From Cystobacter fuscus DSM 2262 (GTDB lineage Bacteria > Myxococcota > Myxococcia > Myxococcales > Myxococcaceae), in the NCBI RefSeq assembly GCF_000335475.2, contig NZ_ANAH02000072.1, positions 1-64,000 on the forward strand: a stretch of DNA of 64,000 nucleotides, read 5' to 3'. Each line of letters starts with the position of its first letter. Within the stretch, counting starts at the first letter, position 1. Below, one piece after another: positions 37,452 to 47,848 of the stretch. The notes beneath the pieces were generated by a model. The model ran no database searches, was not told where the DNA came from, and saw only the letters and a list, made by a program, of their open reading frames with translations. The translations under genes and the position numbers were made by a program.

Positions 37452-39107
37452 ATGGCCTCGTTACCCCCTCGCAACATGACCGACTACGAAGCCACCTGGC
37501 GTGGCTTCCGGTGGAACCGCCCGGAATTCTTCAATTTCGCCGGGGATGTCACCGACCGCTGGGCCCGTGAGCGCCCCGAGGCCCTGGCGCTGCAATGGAG
37601 CGACGAGGGCGGGGCGGAGCGGAGCTTCACCTGGAGCGAGGTGCGGCGGCGCTCGCTGCACGCGGCGCGCTTCCTGACGGACCTGGGCCTGCGCAAGGGC
37701 GAGCGCGTCTTCGTGATGATGCCTCGGGTGCCGGAGTGGTGGTTCCTGGTGCTCGGGTGCATCCGCGCGGGCATCGTCTTCATGCCGGGCACCCCCATGC
37801 TCACCCCCAAGGACGTGCGCTACCGGCTGGAGGCCGCGGGAGCCCACGGCGTCATCGCGGACGCGAGCTGCCTGGACCGGTTCGAGGGGCTCGCGGGCAC
37901 GGGCGCCGTGAGGCACTGGGTGTCCGTGGGGTCGGCACCCTCGCCCTGGGTGGCGTACGCGTCCGAGGCGGCGCCGGAGGACGCGTCCGGTGACGCCTTC
38001 GAGCGCACGCGGGCGGATGATCCGATGCTGCTCTACTTCACGTCGGGCACCACGGGCATGCCCAAGCGGGTGCAGCACACGCAGGCCAGCTATGGCCTGG
38101 GGCACGAGGTGACGGGCCGCTACTGGTTGGACCTGACGCCGGAGGACCGGCACCTGACGCTGTCGGACACGGGGTGGGCCAAGTGCGCCTGGGGCAAGCT
38201 CTTCGGCCCGTGGAGCCAGGGCGCGTGCAACGTGGTGTACGACTTCCGGGGCCGCTTCGAGCCGGAGCGCTTCCTGCGGATGCTCGAGCGGCAGAAGGTG
38301 ACGACGTTCTGCGCGCCGCCCACGGCGTGGCGGGCGCTCGTGCAGAAGGACCTGTCCGCGTATGACCTGTCCGCGCTGCGGCACGTGGCGAGCGCGGGCG
38401 AGCCGCTCAACCCCGAGGTCATCGACACCTGGAAGCAGGCCACGGGGCTGATCATCCGCGAGGGCTACGGCCAGACGGAGTCGGTGGTGGTGGTGGGCAT
38501 GTTCTCCTGCCTGGAGCCACGCGCGGGCTCCATGGGCAAGCCCACGCCGGGCTTCGTCGTGTCGGTCATCGACGACGCGGGCCGGGAGGTGCCCTCGGGG
38601 CAGGAGGGCGACATCGCGGTGCGGGTGAAGCCGGAGCGGCCCGTGGGGCTCTTCGACGGCTACCTCGAGGACGACGCGGCGAACCAGACGGCGTTCCGCG
38701 GCGACTGGTACGTGACGGGCGACCGGGCGGTGAAGGACGCGGACGGCTACTTCTGGTTCGTGGGCCGGCGCGACGACGTCATCAAGACGTCCGGCTACCG
38801 CGTGGGCCCCTTCGAGGTGGAGTCGGCGCTGCTGGAGCACGCGGCCGTGGTGGAGTCGGCCGTGGTGGGCGTGCCGGACGAGCGCCTGGGACAGCGCCTC
38901 AAGGCCTACGTGGTGCTCGCGCGGGGCTTCACGGGCTCGGAGGCGCTCGCGAGCGAGCTGCAGGAGCACGTCAAGCGCACCACGGCGCCCTACAAGTACC
39001 CGCGCGAGATTGAGTTCGTCACCGAGCTGCCCAAGACGGTGAGCGGGAAGATCCGCCGCAACGAGCTGCGCGCCCTGGCCCTCAACCGGCCCCCCGCGAA
39101 GGACTGA
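37452..39107 (+). CDS. Medium-chain acyl-CoA/acetyl-CoA-like synthetase (AMP-forming)
   Basis: 551 residues from ATG 37452; a TTG 12 bp upstream is less likely. It belongs to the ANL superfamily: P-loop YFTSGTTGMPKRV (195-207), GYGQTE adenylate motif, YVTGDRA with the Asp of the A7/A8 region, RRDDVIKTSGYRV hinge, and Lys533 in LPKTVSGKIRR, the residue acetylated in regulated synthetases. Subfamily features (RWARERPEALAL, TLSDTGWAKCAWGKLF) match the MACS/AcsM group that activates medium-chain, branched or aromatic acids. The exact substrate is open. Confidence 0.85.
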   Translation: MASLPPRNMTDYEATWRGFRWNRPEFFNFAGDVTDRWARERPEALALQWSDEGGAERSFTWSEVRRRSLHAARFLTDLGLRKGERVFVMMPRVPEWWFLVLGCIRAGIVFMPGTPMLTPKDVRYRLEAAGAHGVIADASCLDRFEGLAGTGAVRHWVSVGSAPSPWVAYASEAAPEDASGDAFERTRADDPMLLYFTSGTTGMPKRVQHTQASYGLGHEVTGRYWLDLTPEDRHLTLSDTGWAKCAWGKLFGPWSQGACNVVYDFRGRFEPERFLRMLERQKVTTFCAPPTAWRALVQKDLSAYDLSALRHVASAGEPLNPEVIDTWKQATGLIIREGYGQTESVVVVGMFSCLEPRAGSMGKPTPGFVVSVIDDAGREVPSGQEGDIAVRVKPERPVGLFDGYLEDDAANQTAFRGDWYVTGDRAVKDADGYFWFVGRRDDVIKTSGYRVGPFEVESALLEHAAVVESAVVGVPDERLGQRLKAYVVLARGFTGSEALASELQEHVKRTTAPYKYPREIEFVTELPKTVSGKIRRNELRALALNRPPAKD

Positions 39108-39131
39108 GGGGGCCCACGCGCCGGCCCGCGC

Positions 39132-40361
39132 TCAGGTGGAGTGCGGGTCGTGCTCCTCGCGGTCGAGGGACTCGGGGAGCAGCGCGTTGGCGAGCAGGCC
39201 CACGAGCGCGGCCAGGGCCATGCCGTGCAGCTCCAGGTGCACCTCGCCGAGCGTCACCGGAATCTTGGCGCCCCCGAGGCCCAGCACGAGGATGAGGCTC
39301 ACCACGATGAGGTTGCGGCTGTGGGCGAAGTCGATGCGCGCCTCGGACAGGGTGCGGATGCCCACCGAGGCGATCATCCCGAAGAGCAGGATGCTCACGC
39401 CGCCCAGCACGCCCGGGGGGAAGCTCTGGGACACGGCGGCCAGCTTGGGCGACAGGCCGAAGAGCATGGCGAAGACGGCGGCGATCCGGAGCACGGCGGG
39501 GTCGTAGACGCGCGTGACGGCGAGCACGCCCGTGTTCTCCGCGTAGGTGGTGGCGGCGGGTCCCCCGAGCGCGGCGGACGCCATGTTGGCGATGCCATCG
39601 GCGAACAGGGTGCGGGGCAGTCCGGGCGACTCGAGGAAGTTCTTGCCCACCACGCGGCCGTTCACGATGACGTCGCCGATGTGCTCGATGAAGGTGACGA
39701 GCGCCACCGGGGCGAGCACGAAGATGGCCGACCAGGAGAAGCGCGGAGCGTGGAAGGGGGGCAGGCCCACCCAGGCGGCGTCGCGGATGGCGGCGAGCTT
39801 CGCGGGCTCCACGCCGCCAATCGCCAGCGCGGTCCCATAGCCGACGAGGACGGCGATGAGGATGGGGATCATCTTGAAGAGGCCCCGGGCGAAGACGCTG
39901 GTGATGATGGCGGCCAGCAGGGTGACGACCGCCAGCCCCCAGTGGCTCTGGGCCTGATTGATGGCGACCCCGGCGAGGCTCAGTCCGATGACGATGATGA
40001 CGGGGCCGGTGACGATGGGGGGGAACACCTTCTGGACGCGGCTCACGCCCACGGCCTTCACCGCGGCGGAGAAGACGATGTACAGGGCGCCCGCGGCGAC
40101 GAGGCCGCCTCCAACGGCGGCGGGGCCCTCGGCCTTCATCACCGTGAGGATGGGGGCGATGAAGGCGAAGCTGCTGCCCAGGAAGATGGGCACGCCCAGG
40201 CCCGTGAGGACATGGAAGAGCAGGGTGCCGAGCCCGGCGCCGAACAGGGCGACGCTCGGATTGAGGCCCGTGAGCAGGGGCACCAGCACGGTGGCGCCGA
40301 ACATGGCGATGGTGTGCTGGAGGCCCAGGACGACCTTCTTCTGGAGCGGCAGAGGGGGCAT
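39132..40361 (-). CDS. uraA: NCS2-family uracil/xanthine permease
   Basis: 409 residues with about 12-14 hydrophobic segments, the normal length of UraA-type NCS2 nucleobase:proton symporters. The family signature [20 protein letters not shown] is at the N-terminus. [15 protein letters not shown] plus [17 protein letters not shown] is the conserved substrate-site region, and [14 protein letters not shown] follows. Uracil is the likely substrate from the UraA-like N-terminal block, but xanthine or uric acid transport cannot be excluded. No pyrimidine genes flank it. It ends convergent to the acyl-CoA ligase, 24 bp away. Confidence 0.82.
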   Translation of the reverse strand: MPPLPLQKKVVLGLQHTIAMFGATVLVPLLTGLNPSVALFGAGLGTLLFHVLTGLGVPIFLGSSFAFIAPILTVMKAEGPAAVGGGLVAAGALYIVFSAAVKAVGVSRVQKVFPPIVTGPVIIVIGLSLAGVAINQAQSHWGLAVVTLLAAIITSVFARGLFKMIPILIAVLVGYGTALAIGGVEPAKLAAIRDAAWVGLPPFHAPRFSWSAIFVLAPVALVTFIEHIGDVIVNGRVVGKNFLESPGLPRTLFADGIANMASAALGGPAATTYAENTGVLAVTRVYDPAVLRIAAVFAMLFGLSPKLAAVSQSFPPGVLGGVSILLFGMIASVGIRTLSEARIDFAHSRNLIVVSLILVLGLGGAKIPVTLGEVHLELHGMALAALVGLLANALLPESLDREEHDPHST

Positions 40362-40413
40362 GGACCTTTGGCTTAGCTCACCGGGCCCGTTTCGCCACCT
40401 CCTGGACTCCGGC

Positions 40414-41895
40414 TCAGCTCGGCATCACGTCGCGCTCCGCCCAGGCCCGGCGCCGCTCGCCCTCGGGATCCTCCACCAGCTCGTCCTTCAGATTCAGCAG
40501 GAGGGTTTTTCGCGTCTCCAGGTCGTACGCGGGCCAGCCCTCCTCGGGGCGGCCCTCGCGCACGAAGCGCAACCAATGCCGCTTCATGCGCTGGGCGAGC
40601 GCCTCCAGCTCCGGCGTCGGCTTGCCCAGCAGCAGCCGGGTCAACTTGGGCGGAAAGGGGAAGAGCAGGAACAGGTCCAGCGCGTGCATCGCCCCCAGCT
40701 TGAGGAAGGGGGCGGGGTAGTCCAGGCGGTAGCGCCAGGTGGGCGCGTGCTGGGCGTGCTGCTCGGAGAAGTGGATGCTGGGCATGGTGAAGATGGAGTG
40801 GCTGCCCAGGTCCGTCAGGCCTCGGTCCGTGTCGGGGTAGAGCGCGAGGAGCTTGTCGGCCCGCTCCGCTCCCAACTGGCGCGTCAGCATGTTGGCGAGG
40901 CGCGGTCGCCTCAAGGGCATGATGGGCAGGCGGAGCACGGTGAAGAAGCGGTGCTCGTCCAGGTTGGTGCCGATCAACAGGGGGATGTCCGGGGTGCGGA
41001 GGGCACGGGCCTCCTTCAGGGACGAGGGCAGCACATGGCCATCGAAGTAGGGACGGGTCGTGAGTCCCTCCGGGCGCGTCTTCTTGGTGCGCTCCATGGC
41101 CCGCGAGAGCAGGGGCGCGGGGAGGCTCCAGAGCTGGTCGCGGTTGTCGCGGCCCACGCCCAACTGGCTGGCGAACTCCTGGGCGATGTCCAGGCTGTTG
41201 TCCCAATCGGCGTGCAGGCTCATCCCCGCGCTCTGGGCGATGGCGCCGTGGAAGAGGCCTCGTGCCGCCTTCATCACCATCAGCGTCACGACGGAGGCGG
41301 AGCCGGCCGACTCGCCTCCGATGGTGACGTGCCCGGGATCTCCGCCGAACGCCTCGATGTTCTCCTTCACCCACCGCAGCGCCGCGACCTGATCGAGCAT
41401 CCCGGCGTTGTGCGCGAAGCGCTCGTCCTCGAAGAGTCCTCCCAGGTTCAGGAAGCCAAACGCGTTCAGGCGGTAGTTGATGCTGACGAAGACGATGTCC
41501 CCCTGCTTCGCCAGCTCGTGTCCGAGGTACTGCGAGCCGCCCCCCAGGTCATAGGCGCCGCCGTGGATCCACACCCAGACCGGGCGCTTGCGTCCGTCCG
41601 CCGCGGGCGACCAGACATTCAAGTACAGACAGTCCTCGCTGAACTGGCTGCTGGAGCTGATCACGGCGTTGAGGGGGCCGGGGATCAGGGGCGGCTGGAG
41701 GGCGGAGGCGCCAAACCGGGTCGCGTCCCGAATGCCCGTCCAGGGCTGGACGGGCTGGGGCTCGCGGAAGCGCAGGGGCCCCACGGGCGGGGCCGCGTAG
41801 GGGATGTTCAGCCAGGCATGGACGCCGCCCATGCGCTTGCCGCGGAGCTTGCCGTTGCTCGTGTCGACGATCAGCGTGTCGGTGGGGTTCGTCAT
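40414..41895 (-). CDS. Type B carboxylesterase
   Basis: 493 residues from ATG 41895; the open frame extends further but only this start avoids overlap with the divergent lipoprotein gene and begins at a typical family N-terminus ([10 protein letters not shown]). Family signatures are EDCLYLNVW, the oxyanion block [11 protein letters not shown] and the nucleophile elbow [10 protein letters not shown]. The catalytic His region is in the C-terminal third. No signal peptide is present, so it acts in the cytosol. It hydrolyses carboxylic esters of unknown identity. Confidence 0.88.
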   Translation of the reverse strand: MTNPTDTLIVDTSNGKLRGKRMGGVHAWLNIPYAAPPVGPLRFREPQPVQPWTGIRDATRFGASALQPPLIPGPLNAVISSSSQFSEDCLYLNVWSPAADGRKRPVWVWIHGGAYDLGGGSQYLGHELAKQGDIVFVSINYRLNAFGFLNLGGLFEDERFAHNAGMLDQVAALRWVKENIEAFGGDPGHVTIGGESAGSASVVTLMVMKAARGLFHGAIAQSAGMSLHADWDNSLDIAQEFASQLGVGRDNRDQLWSLPAPLLSRAMERTKKTRPEGLTTRPYFDGHVLPSSLKEARALRTPDIPLLIGTNLDEHRFFTVLRLPIMPLRRPRLANMLTRQLGAERADKLLALYPDTDRGLTDLGSHSIFTMPSIHFSEQHAQHAPTWRYRLDYPAPFLKLGAMHALDLFLLFPFPPKLTRLLLGKPTPELEALAQRMKRHWLRFVREGRPEEGWPAYDLETRKTLLLNLKDELVEDPEGERRRAWAERDVMPS

Positions 41896-41965
41896 TCCGG
41901 TAGAAGACCCCAAGCAGGGCCCGTTGTTAACCCCGATGATGGGCAACACCCGAAGGAAGAACGAG

Positions 41966-42430
41966 ATGCGAAAGGCCATGTTCGTTGCAGTGAGTGTCGT
42001 ATCCCTGACCGCCCCGATGCTGGGCTGTGTCGACAACGTCCCCGCGGAGGAGTCCTGGACGCTGACCACCATCGCCGATGCCCGCAGCGGGATCGCCTCG
42101 CCGGTGGACCTCGCACCGCCGGGTGACTCGCCGGGCGACATGTTTGTGTTTGATCAGCCCCTGTTGAACGCGGCGAAGGAGAACATTGGCTCCAACAGCG
42201 GCTTCTGCATCCGGACGTTGCCCGGCCAGTTCAGCGAGTGCCAGTGGACGCTCACGATGGCCGACGGCACCATCACCGTCGCGGGCCGGGAGGCCGAGAC
42301 CGGCCCCTCCTCGATTCCCATCGTTGGTGGAACGGGCGCCTATGTGGGGGCGAGCGGGGTGCTGCTCACGACTCCCAACGGAGACAGGACGTTCACCCAG
42401 GTGCTCACCTTCCTGAAGCCGAAGCAGTAG
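41966..42430 (+). CDS. Allene-oxide-cyclase/dirigent-like lipoprotein
   Basis: 154 residues from ATG 41966 (AAGGA upstream). A signal peptide ends in PMLGC, a lipobox. The rest fits the small beta-barrel of allene oxide cyclase/dirigent-like proteins: [46 protein letters not shown], and [13 protein letters not shown]. Bacterial members have no proven reaction, so only the fold is claimed. It is divergent from the esterase gene with 70 bp between starts. Confidence 0.75.
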   Translation: MRKAMFVAVSVVSLTAPMLGCVDNVPAEESWTLTTIADARSGIASPVDLAPPGDSPGDMFVFDQPLLNAAKENIGSNSGFCIRTLPGQFSECQWTLTMADGTITVAGREAETGPSSIPIVGGTGAYVGASGVLLTTPNGDRTFTQVLTFLKPKQ

Positions 42431-42499
42431 GGGAGCGGGGGGCAGCGTGCCCCATGTGAGGCGCCCTGCCTCGCTCCATCCTGGCAAGGCGCGCCTGGC

Positions 42500-43495
42500 C
42501 TAAGGAGCGAGGAAGGTGTTCATCTCCCGTACGACATCGGCGGGGTGGGTGAGCCAGAGGTAGTGCCGCGCGTTCTCGAGCTTCACCAGCTTCCAGTTCG
42601 GCTGCTTGCGCAGCGCGGCGTCCGCGGCCTCCGTGTCCCGCCGCAGCCCGGGCAGGAAGTCCCGTGCCTTCTCCCGGAAGTCCGCGGGCGTGCGCTCGAG
42701 GCTCATCATGGCCTCCATCCACTCGGCGAACCCCTGTCCGTCGAAGAGCGAGAGCACGGGCGCGCGCGGCGCGGAGAAGTCCACCCTGGCCACTCCCCGG
42801 ATCATCTGTGCCACCGCATCGGGGCGCTGGCGCGGGCGCACGTAGCCGCCGGTGGTGGGGTCGAACTCGTGGGCTTGATCGAGCTCGTGCGCGGGGTAGG
42901 GACCGCCCAGGTCGCGCGTGAGGATGGCCACGACGGCTTCGCGTGACGCCCCCGCCGGGAATTCGACGGTGGGCATGGGCGGATTGCTCAGCTCCCTCAG
43001 GAACACCGCGATCCCCGCCCGGTCATCCGTCGCGTCCAGGTAGACGAGCTTGTCGACGCGCTCCGGGAGGTGGGTGCCCACCCAGGTCATCTCGTCCCCC
43101 GCCATGGAGTGGCCCGCCAGCACGGCCTTCTGGATGCCCAGGCCGTCGAGCGCGTGAACGACATCCAGGCCCAGCGTGGGGGTGTCATAGCCCGTGTCGG
43201 GCCAGCTCGAGGCGCCGAACCCACGGCGCGTGAGGGCGTAGACGTGGTGACGGGCGATGAACTCGGGCGCGAGCTGGTCGAAGACGTGGCCCGTGTTGCC
43301 CAGGCCCGACAGGAACACGAGCGCCGGGCCCTGGCCCCCGAAGTCGAGCACCTCGAGCTCGACGCCTTGCGCGACCTTCACGCGCTTCACCTGGTGCGGC
43401 GAACCACCGCCATCCGAGGGCCCCGTTCGCGGCACGGACGGGGTGGCACAACCAGTGGAGAGGAGCAAACAGGACAGCAGCAGGGGCTTTCGCAT
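42500..43495 (-). CDS. Alpha/beta hydrolase lipoprotein
   Basis: 331 residues. A signal peptide with lipobox LLSTGC (Cys near residue 16) places it in the envelope. The alpha/beta hydrolase core is complete: oxyanion region LVFLSGLGNTGHVFD, strand YALTRRGFGAS, nucleophile elbow AGHSMAGDEM, an Asp in YLDATDD and the C-terminal ENARHYLWL with the catalytic His. The Gly-to-Ala in GHSMAG is common in the family. Substrate unknown. Convergent with the allene-oxide-cyclase-like gene. Confidence 0.82.
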   Translation of the reverse strand: MRKPLLLSCLLLSTGCATPSVPRTGPSDGGGSPHQVKRVKVAQGVELEVLDFGGQGPALVFLSGLGNTGHVFDQLAPEFIARHHVYALTRRGFGASSWPDTGYDTPTLGLDVVHALDGLGIQKAVLAGHSMAGDEMTWVGTHLPERVDKLVYLDATDDRAGIAVFLRELSNPPMPTVEFPAGASREAVVAILTRDLGGPYPAHELDQAHEFDPTTGGYVRPRQRPDAVAQMIRGVARVDFSAPRAPVLSLFDGQGFAEWMEAMMSLERTPADFREKARDFLPGLRRDTEAADAALRKQPNWKLVKLENARHYLWLTHPADVVREMNTFLAP

Positions 43496-43723
43496 GGGCC
43501 CGCGATGCTCGCACGGGCCGGGCTCGCGTCACGCAGTCAACACCAGGGCATTCCCCCCAGGAGCTTTTGTTCCACCCCCGTACGCTAGGCCCCGCCTGTT
43601 GCCATCAGGCACGCGAGCGAATGCTGTTCATCCCGTGGCCCTGGCCAATATTGGGGTTACAACTTTGGCGCATCCAGCAGTGCTCCTCGTCAGGTCTCTT
43701 GCTGACAAGGGGCCGGGCATGAG

Positions 43724-44887
43724 GTGAATTTGAAGCAGCTGTCTCTCGGTGAGTTGCTCCGCGCGGCGGATCAGGTGGCGCGTGAGGTGGCTGCCCCCGA
43801 AGTCACCCGGGTCGACGGCGAGGGGTGCTGGCCGGAGACGGCTCTGCGCGCCCTCCAGGCGGCGGGGCTGGGTGGCCTGGTCGTCCCCGCGGCCTTCGGG
43901 GGTCAAGGACAGGGGCTCGTCGCGCTCGCGCGAACCTGCGAGGTGCTCGGCCGCGTCTGCGCCTCGACGGCCATCTGCTTCGGGATGCACTGCGTGGGGT
44001 CCGCGGTCCTCGCCGCCAAGGCGACCCCCTTCCAGCAACGGACGTTCCTGGAGCCCATCGCCGCGGGCGAGCACCTCACCACCCTGGCGCTCAGCGAGTC
44101 GGGGATCGGGGCTCACTTCTACCTGCCCCAGACGCGGCTCTCCGCCGTGCCCGGTGGCTACCGGCTCGAGGGGGCGAAGTCCTTCGTCACCAATGGCGGG
44201 CATGCGGATTCCTACGTCGTCTCGACCCTGGCCTCGGTCGCCCGGCTGGGGGACTTCTCCTGCGTCATCCTTCCCGCCCAGGCGGAGCACCTGGCGTGGG
44301 AGGGAGCCTGGGAAGGGATCGGCATGCGAGGCAACTCGGCCCGGACGCTGCGGCTCCAGGATGTCTTCGTCCCGGCCACCCATCTGCTCGGCCAGGAGGG
44401 GGATGAGATCTGGTACGTCTTCAACGTCGTGGCGCCCTACTTCCTCATCGCCATGGCGGGGACGTACCTGGGAATCGCGAGCAGCGCGCTGGAGGAGGCC
44501 ACCGCGCACCTCAAGCACCGGCACTACGCCCACGGGGGCGCGTCTCCTTCCGGCTAGGCCGTGCTCCAGCACCGGCTGGGAACGCTCTGGGCCGTCGTCG
44601 AGCGCACGCGGCTGCTCATCCACAGCGCCGCCGAGAGGGGAGACCAGGGCGAGGCCACCGCCCTCGCGGCGCTCTGCTCCGCCAAGGCCGAGGTCGCCGA
44701 CTGCGTCGTCCACGTCGTGAACGAGGCCATGACGCTCGTGGGGGGGCGGGGCTACTCCGAGAGCGGCTCACCCCTCTTCCGCCACCTGCGTGACGCGCGC
44801 GCGGCCCACGTCATGTCGCCCACCACCGACATCCTCCGCACCTGGGTGGGGCGCGCCCTTCTCGACCTGCCGTTGCTGGGGGACTGA
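43724..44887 (+). pseudogene. Acyl-CoA dehydrogenase interrupted by an in-frame TAG
   Basis: From GTG 43724 the frame encodes a normal acyl-CoA dehydrogenase N-terminal and middle domain (GLVVPAAFGGQGQGL, STAICFGMHCVG, LALSESGIGAHF, EGAKSFVTNGG). At 44555-44557 it meets TAG. The same frame then continues without shift to 44887 with the C-terminal helical domain (QHRLGTLWAVVERTRLLI, AEVADCVVHVVNEAMTLVGGRGY, HVMSPTTDILRTWVGR). Apart from the stop, both parts show intact family motifs and high third-position GC, so the mutation is recent or a sequence error. Without readthrough, the product would lack part of the FAD and CoA site and the tetramer interface. The downstream hybrid kinase starts 2 bp after the end. 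Confidence 0.8.
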
Positions 44888-44889
44888 GC

Positions 44890-46866
44890 GTGGGCACGGC
44901 GAGGGCTCTGCTGGTCGCGATGGACACCGACAGCGCGGGAGTGCTCCGCGAGCGGTGTGGTGCGCATGACGTCACCCTGGAGCAGGTGCCCTCGGCGGAC
45001 GAGGTCCTGGCGCGCTTGGAGAGCCACCCGGGGGCCTTCGACGCGCTGGTGATCGGCCCGCTCGAGCGGCGGCCTCTTTCCCTGGCCCAGCGCGTGGCGA
45101 GGCTGGATCGCGACGTGAGCGTGCTGGTGCTGGCTGCCCCCGAGCAGCTCGAGGCCCTGCGGGCTACCTTCAGGTACACCCCCTTCATCGGTCAACGCAC
45201 GAGCCTCCATGGCGCGGAGGGCGTGGCGAAGCTCGCGGAGGCGCTTCAGCGGGCCGTTCAGCAGACGCGGCTGTGGCGCGAGCATCAGCGCACGCTCCAG
45301 GCCGTCTCCTCGCGGCTCCAGGCCGAGGAGCCGGTCCGGCCGCGGCCCTCCGCCGTCCTCGATCGCCTGCTGGAGCTCGCCCCCGTGGGCATCCTGGCGC
45401 TCGATGCCAACGGCTACGCGCGGGTGCGCAACCCGGCGGCGCGGCGAATCCTGGGGCAGGCCGAGGAGCGGCTCTCGAGGGTGCCGTTGGTGTTGCTGCT
45501 GCCGCCGGGCTTCGAGGCGCTCCTGGAGAAGGTGCGGGCGACCGGCGCCTCGGCCCAGGCGCTGCTCGAATCGCGGGGCCCGCGCGGGCCGCGGATCCTC
45601 GAGGCCTCCCTGGCGCCCCTGCCCGAGGACGCGACGGGGCCGGGCGGGTTCCTGCTGGTGCTGCAGGACACCACCGAGCAGGTGACGCTGCAGCGCGAGC
45701 GCGAGGAGCTGCTTCAACAGCTCGAGGCCGCGGTCAGGATGCGTGACGAGTTCCTCTCGGTGACGTCGCACGAGCTGAGAACGCCCCTGACCTCCATGCT
45801 GGGCTGGGTGCAGATGCTGCGCAACGGCACGCTCTCCCCCGAGAAGCAGTCCCGGGCACTGGAGGTCATCGAGCGCAACGCGAAGTCGCAGGCGCAGCTC
45901 ATCGAGGATCTGCTGGACGTCAGCCGCATCATCTCCGGCAAGCTGCGCCTGGAGGTTGCCTCCCTCCAGCTCGAGAGCGTCGTCCGGGCCGCCGTGGAGT
46001 CCGTCACGCCCGCGGCCCAGGCCAAGGACATCCGCCTCCAGGTCGTGCTGGACGACACCCTGGGTCCGGTGATGGGGGACGCGCATCGCTTGCAGCAGGT
46101 CTCCTGGAACCTGCTCACCAACGCGGTGAAGTTCACGCCCAAGGGTGGACGCGTCTACGTCACCTTGCGCCGGGTGAGCTCCTCGGCGGAACTCACGGTG
46201 CGCGACACGGGGCAGGGCATCGTTCCGGAGTTCCTGCCCCATGTCTTCGAGCGCTTCCGTCAGGCGGACTCCAGCGCGACCCGGCTCCATGGGGGGTTGG
46301 GGCTGGGCCTGTCGATCGTGCGCCACCTGGTCGAACTGCACGGGGGGAGCGTCTCCGTTTCGAGCGAGGGGACGGGCAAGGGAGCGACGTTCGTCGTGAG
46401 CTTGCCCATCTCTCCGCTGCGCGTGACGAACCAGGGCGCGGACCCGGCCAGGGCCGAGGCGCTCCCCTTCGATTGCCCGGAGGGGATCGCGGGCCTGCGG
46501 GTGCTGCTCGTCGAGGACGAGCCGGACGTGCGCGAGATGCTCGTGACCCTGCTGGAGCGCTGCGGGCTGCACGTGACGGCCGCCAGTTCCGCCGCCGAGG
46601 CCTGGGAACTGCTGCTGCGGGACAAACCGGATGTGCTCATCTCGGACGTCGGCATGCCGGGGGAGGATGGCCACACCTTCCTGCGGCGCGTCCGGGCGCT
46701 TCCGGCGGAGCGCGGTGGGCGGGTACCCGCCCTGGCCATCACCGCCCACGCGCGTCCGGAGGACCGGCGCAAGGCGCTGCTCGCCGGCTTCCAGATGCAT
46801 CTGGCCAAGCCCGTGCCGGCCGATGAGCTGCTGCTCATGCTCGCGACCCTGGCGGGCCGGCTCTGA
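44890..46866 (+). CDS. Hybrid histidine kinase with degenerate N-terminal receiver, PAS and C-terminal receiver
   Basis: 658 residues from GTG 44890. Residues 5-120 have receiver-like topology (ARALLVAMDTD at the start, SVLVLAAPEQ) but lack the phospho-acceptor Asp pattern. A PAS domain (152-265) follows, then HisKA with H294 in SVTSHELRTPLTSML, HATPase (NLLTNAVKFTP, DTGQGIV, GLGLSIV), and a C-terminal receiver with D586. No membrane segment, so it senses a cytosolic cue. It starts 2 bp after the acyl-CoA dehydrogenase gene and may depend on translation of that interrupted gene. Confidence 0.88.
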   Translation: MGTARALLVAMDTDSAGVLRERCGAHDVTLEQVPSADEVLARLESHPGAFDALVIGPLERRPLSLAQRVARLDRDVSVLVLAAPEQLEALRATFRYTPFIGQRTSLHGAEGVAKLAEALQRAVQQTRLWREHQRTLQAVSSRLQAEEPVRPRPSAVLDRLLELAPVGILALDANGYARVRNPAARRILGQAEERLSRVPLVLLLPPGFEALLEKVRATGASAQALLESRGPRGPRILEASLAPLPEDATGPGGFLLVLQDTTEQVTLQREREELLQQLEAAVRMRDEFLSVTSHELRTPLTSMLGWVQMLRNGTLSPEKQSRALEVIERNAKSQAQLIEDLLDVSRIISGKLRLEVASLQLESVVRAAVESVTPAAQAKDIRLQVVLDDTLGPVMGDAHRLQQVSWNLLTNAVKFTPKGGRVYVTLRRVSSSAELTVRDTGQGIVPEFLPHVFERFRQADSSATRLHGGLGLGLSIVRHLVELHGGSVSVSSEGTGKGATFVVSLPISPLRVTNQGADPARAEALPFDCPEGIAGLRVLLVEDEPDVREMLVTLLERCGLHVTAASSAAEAWELLLRDKPDVLISDVGMPGEDGHTFLRRVRALPAERGGRVPALAITAHARPEDRRKALLAGFQMHLAKPVPADELLLMLATLAGRL

Positions 46867-46918
46867 CGCGAGTGCCCGGAGATTGCCTCGCCCGGGCCCC
46901 GGCGTACGTTTCATTCGC

Positions 46919-47662
46919 TTATTCCAGGTTCTTCTCCGCGAAGACGCGCATGGCATCCCGGATGAACCGCGTCGCCCCCTGGGTGTGCTTGTCGTAGACG
47001 GCCGTGAAGCGCGGATCCGCGACGTACATCTCCCCCAGGTTGATGTAGGCCTCGCGGTTGGGCACCCAGAAGAACGACACCCACGCGTGGTGCTGGCGCA
47101 CCAACTCCTGCACCTCGTCACTGGCGGCATCCTCGCCGCGCACGCTCGCCTCGGCGAGTGCCTGGGCGATCCGCTCCTGTTCGGCCATCAGGTCGCGCTG
47201 CCTGTCCTTGCCCAGGGCGGTCCACTTGAGCTGGCTCTTGTCATAGGCGTCCCGTCCCCACCGCTGGACCACCTCCTCTTCGTACTGGCTGTTGTCGAAG
47301 CCATCGAGAATCTCCTCGGCCATGAGCTGCTCTCCTCCGTTCAACTTGCGAATCGTCGTTTCCACCGACGTGATTTGCCGCGCCAGACGCTGTTGCTCCC
47401 GCCTCAGCCACGTGAGGTGGGTCTGCAAGGCCCGGGTGGTGTCCTTCTGCCCTTGCAGTACCTCGGCGATGGCGGGCAGACCCAGGCCGAGCTCCCGCAG
47501 CAGCAGGATGCGTTGCAGGCGGACGAGCGCCGCCTGATCATAATAACGATAGCCATTGCTCCCGATACGGCTCGGCTCGAGCAGCCCCACGTCATCGTAA
47601 TGACGCAGGGTGCGGCTCGTCGTTCCCGCCAGGCGAGCGATGTCCTGGATGGACCATTCCAT
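46919..47662 (-). CDS. TipA-like MerR regulator with TipAS antibiotic-binding domain
   Basis: 247 residues. The MerR winged helix is at 1-75 (DIARLAGTTSRTLRHYDDVGLL, NGYRYYDQAAL), a coiled-coil dimer helix at about 78-110, and a TipAS-type ligand domain at 125-245 (HHAWVSFFWVPN, YVADPRFTAVYDKHTQGATRFIRDAM). TipAL proteins bind thiopeptide and other structurally varied antibiotics and activate their own promoter. Its promoter here has the 19-bp spacer and dyad that MerR activators need, so autoactivation is likely. It is divergent from a prolyl oligopeptidase gene. Confidence 0.88.
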   Translation of the reverse strand: MEWSIQDIARLAGTTSRTLRHYDDVGLLEPSRIGSNGYRYYDQAALVRLQRILLLRELGLGLPAIAEVLQGQKDTTRALQTHLTWLRREQQRLARQITSVETTIRKLNGGEQLMAEEILDGFDNSQYEEEVVQRWGRDAYDKSQLKWTALGKDRQRDLMAEQERIAQALAEASVRGEDAASDEVQELVRQHHAWVSFFWVPNREAYINLGEMYVADPRFTAVYDKHTQGATRFIRDAMRVFAEKNLE

Positions 47663-47694
47663 CGGGCTCCCTCCTCGTTGGAGTCATTGAAACG

Positions 47695-47725
47695 AAGCTA
47701 CAGCTTGACGTTGCGTCAAGGTCAA
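47695..47725 (-). promoter_or_regulatory. MerR-type promoter/operator of the TipA-like gene
   Basis: On the minus strand -35 TTGACC (47725-47720) and -10 TAGCTT (47700-47695) are 19 bp apart, two more than optimal, as in MerR-activated promoters. The spacer is filled by the perfect dyad CTTGACG-CAA-CGTCAAG (47720-47704). Confidence 0.75.
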
Positions 47726-47848
47726 CCGGGCTCGTGCGGCGCCGCGTCACTTTCGGAGGCCAGGGTCCGCTCCGAGGGCCGCGCGGTACGCGCAAACCCC
47801 GGCGCCGCGTGGCAGGCTGCGAGCCCTCCTTTCGACCCGAGGGACCTC

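Noticed and set aside
41896..42141. Upstream extension of the carboxylesterase to a start at 42141
   Set aside because: It would overlap the divergent lipoprotein gene, and the extra residues do not resemble the family N-terminus or a signal peptide.
44555..44557. TAG decoded as an amino acid, for example pyrrolysine
   Set aside because: No pyrrolysine genes are visible, and acyl-CoA dehydrogenases have no known need for it. A nonsense mutation or sequence error is simpler.
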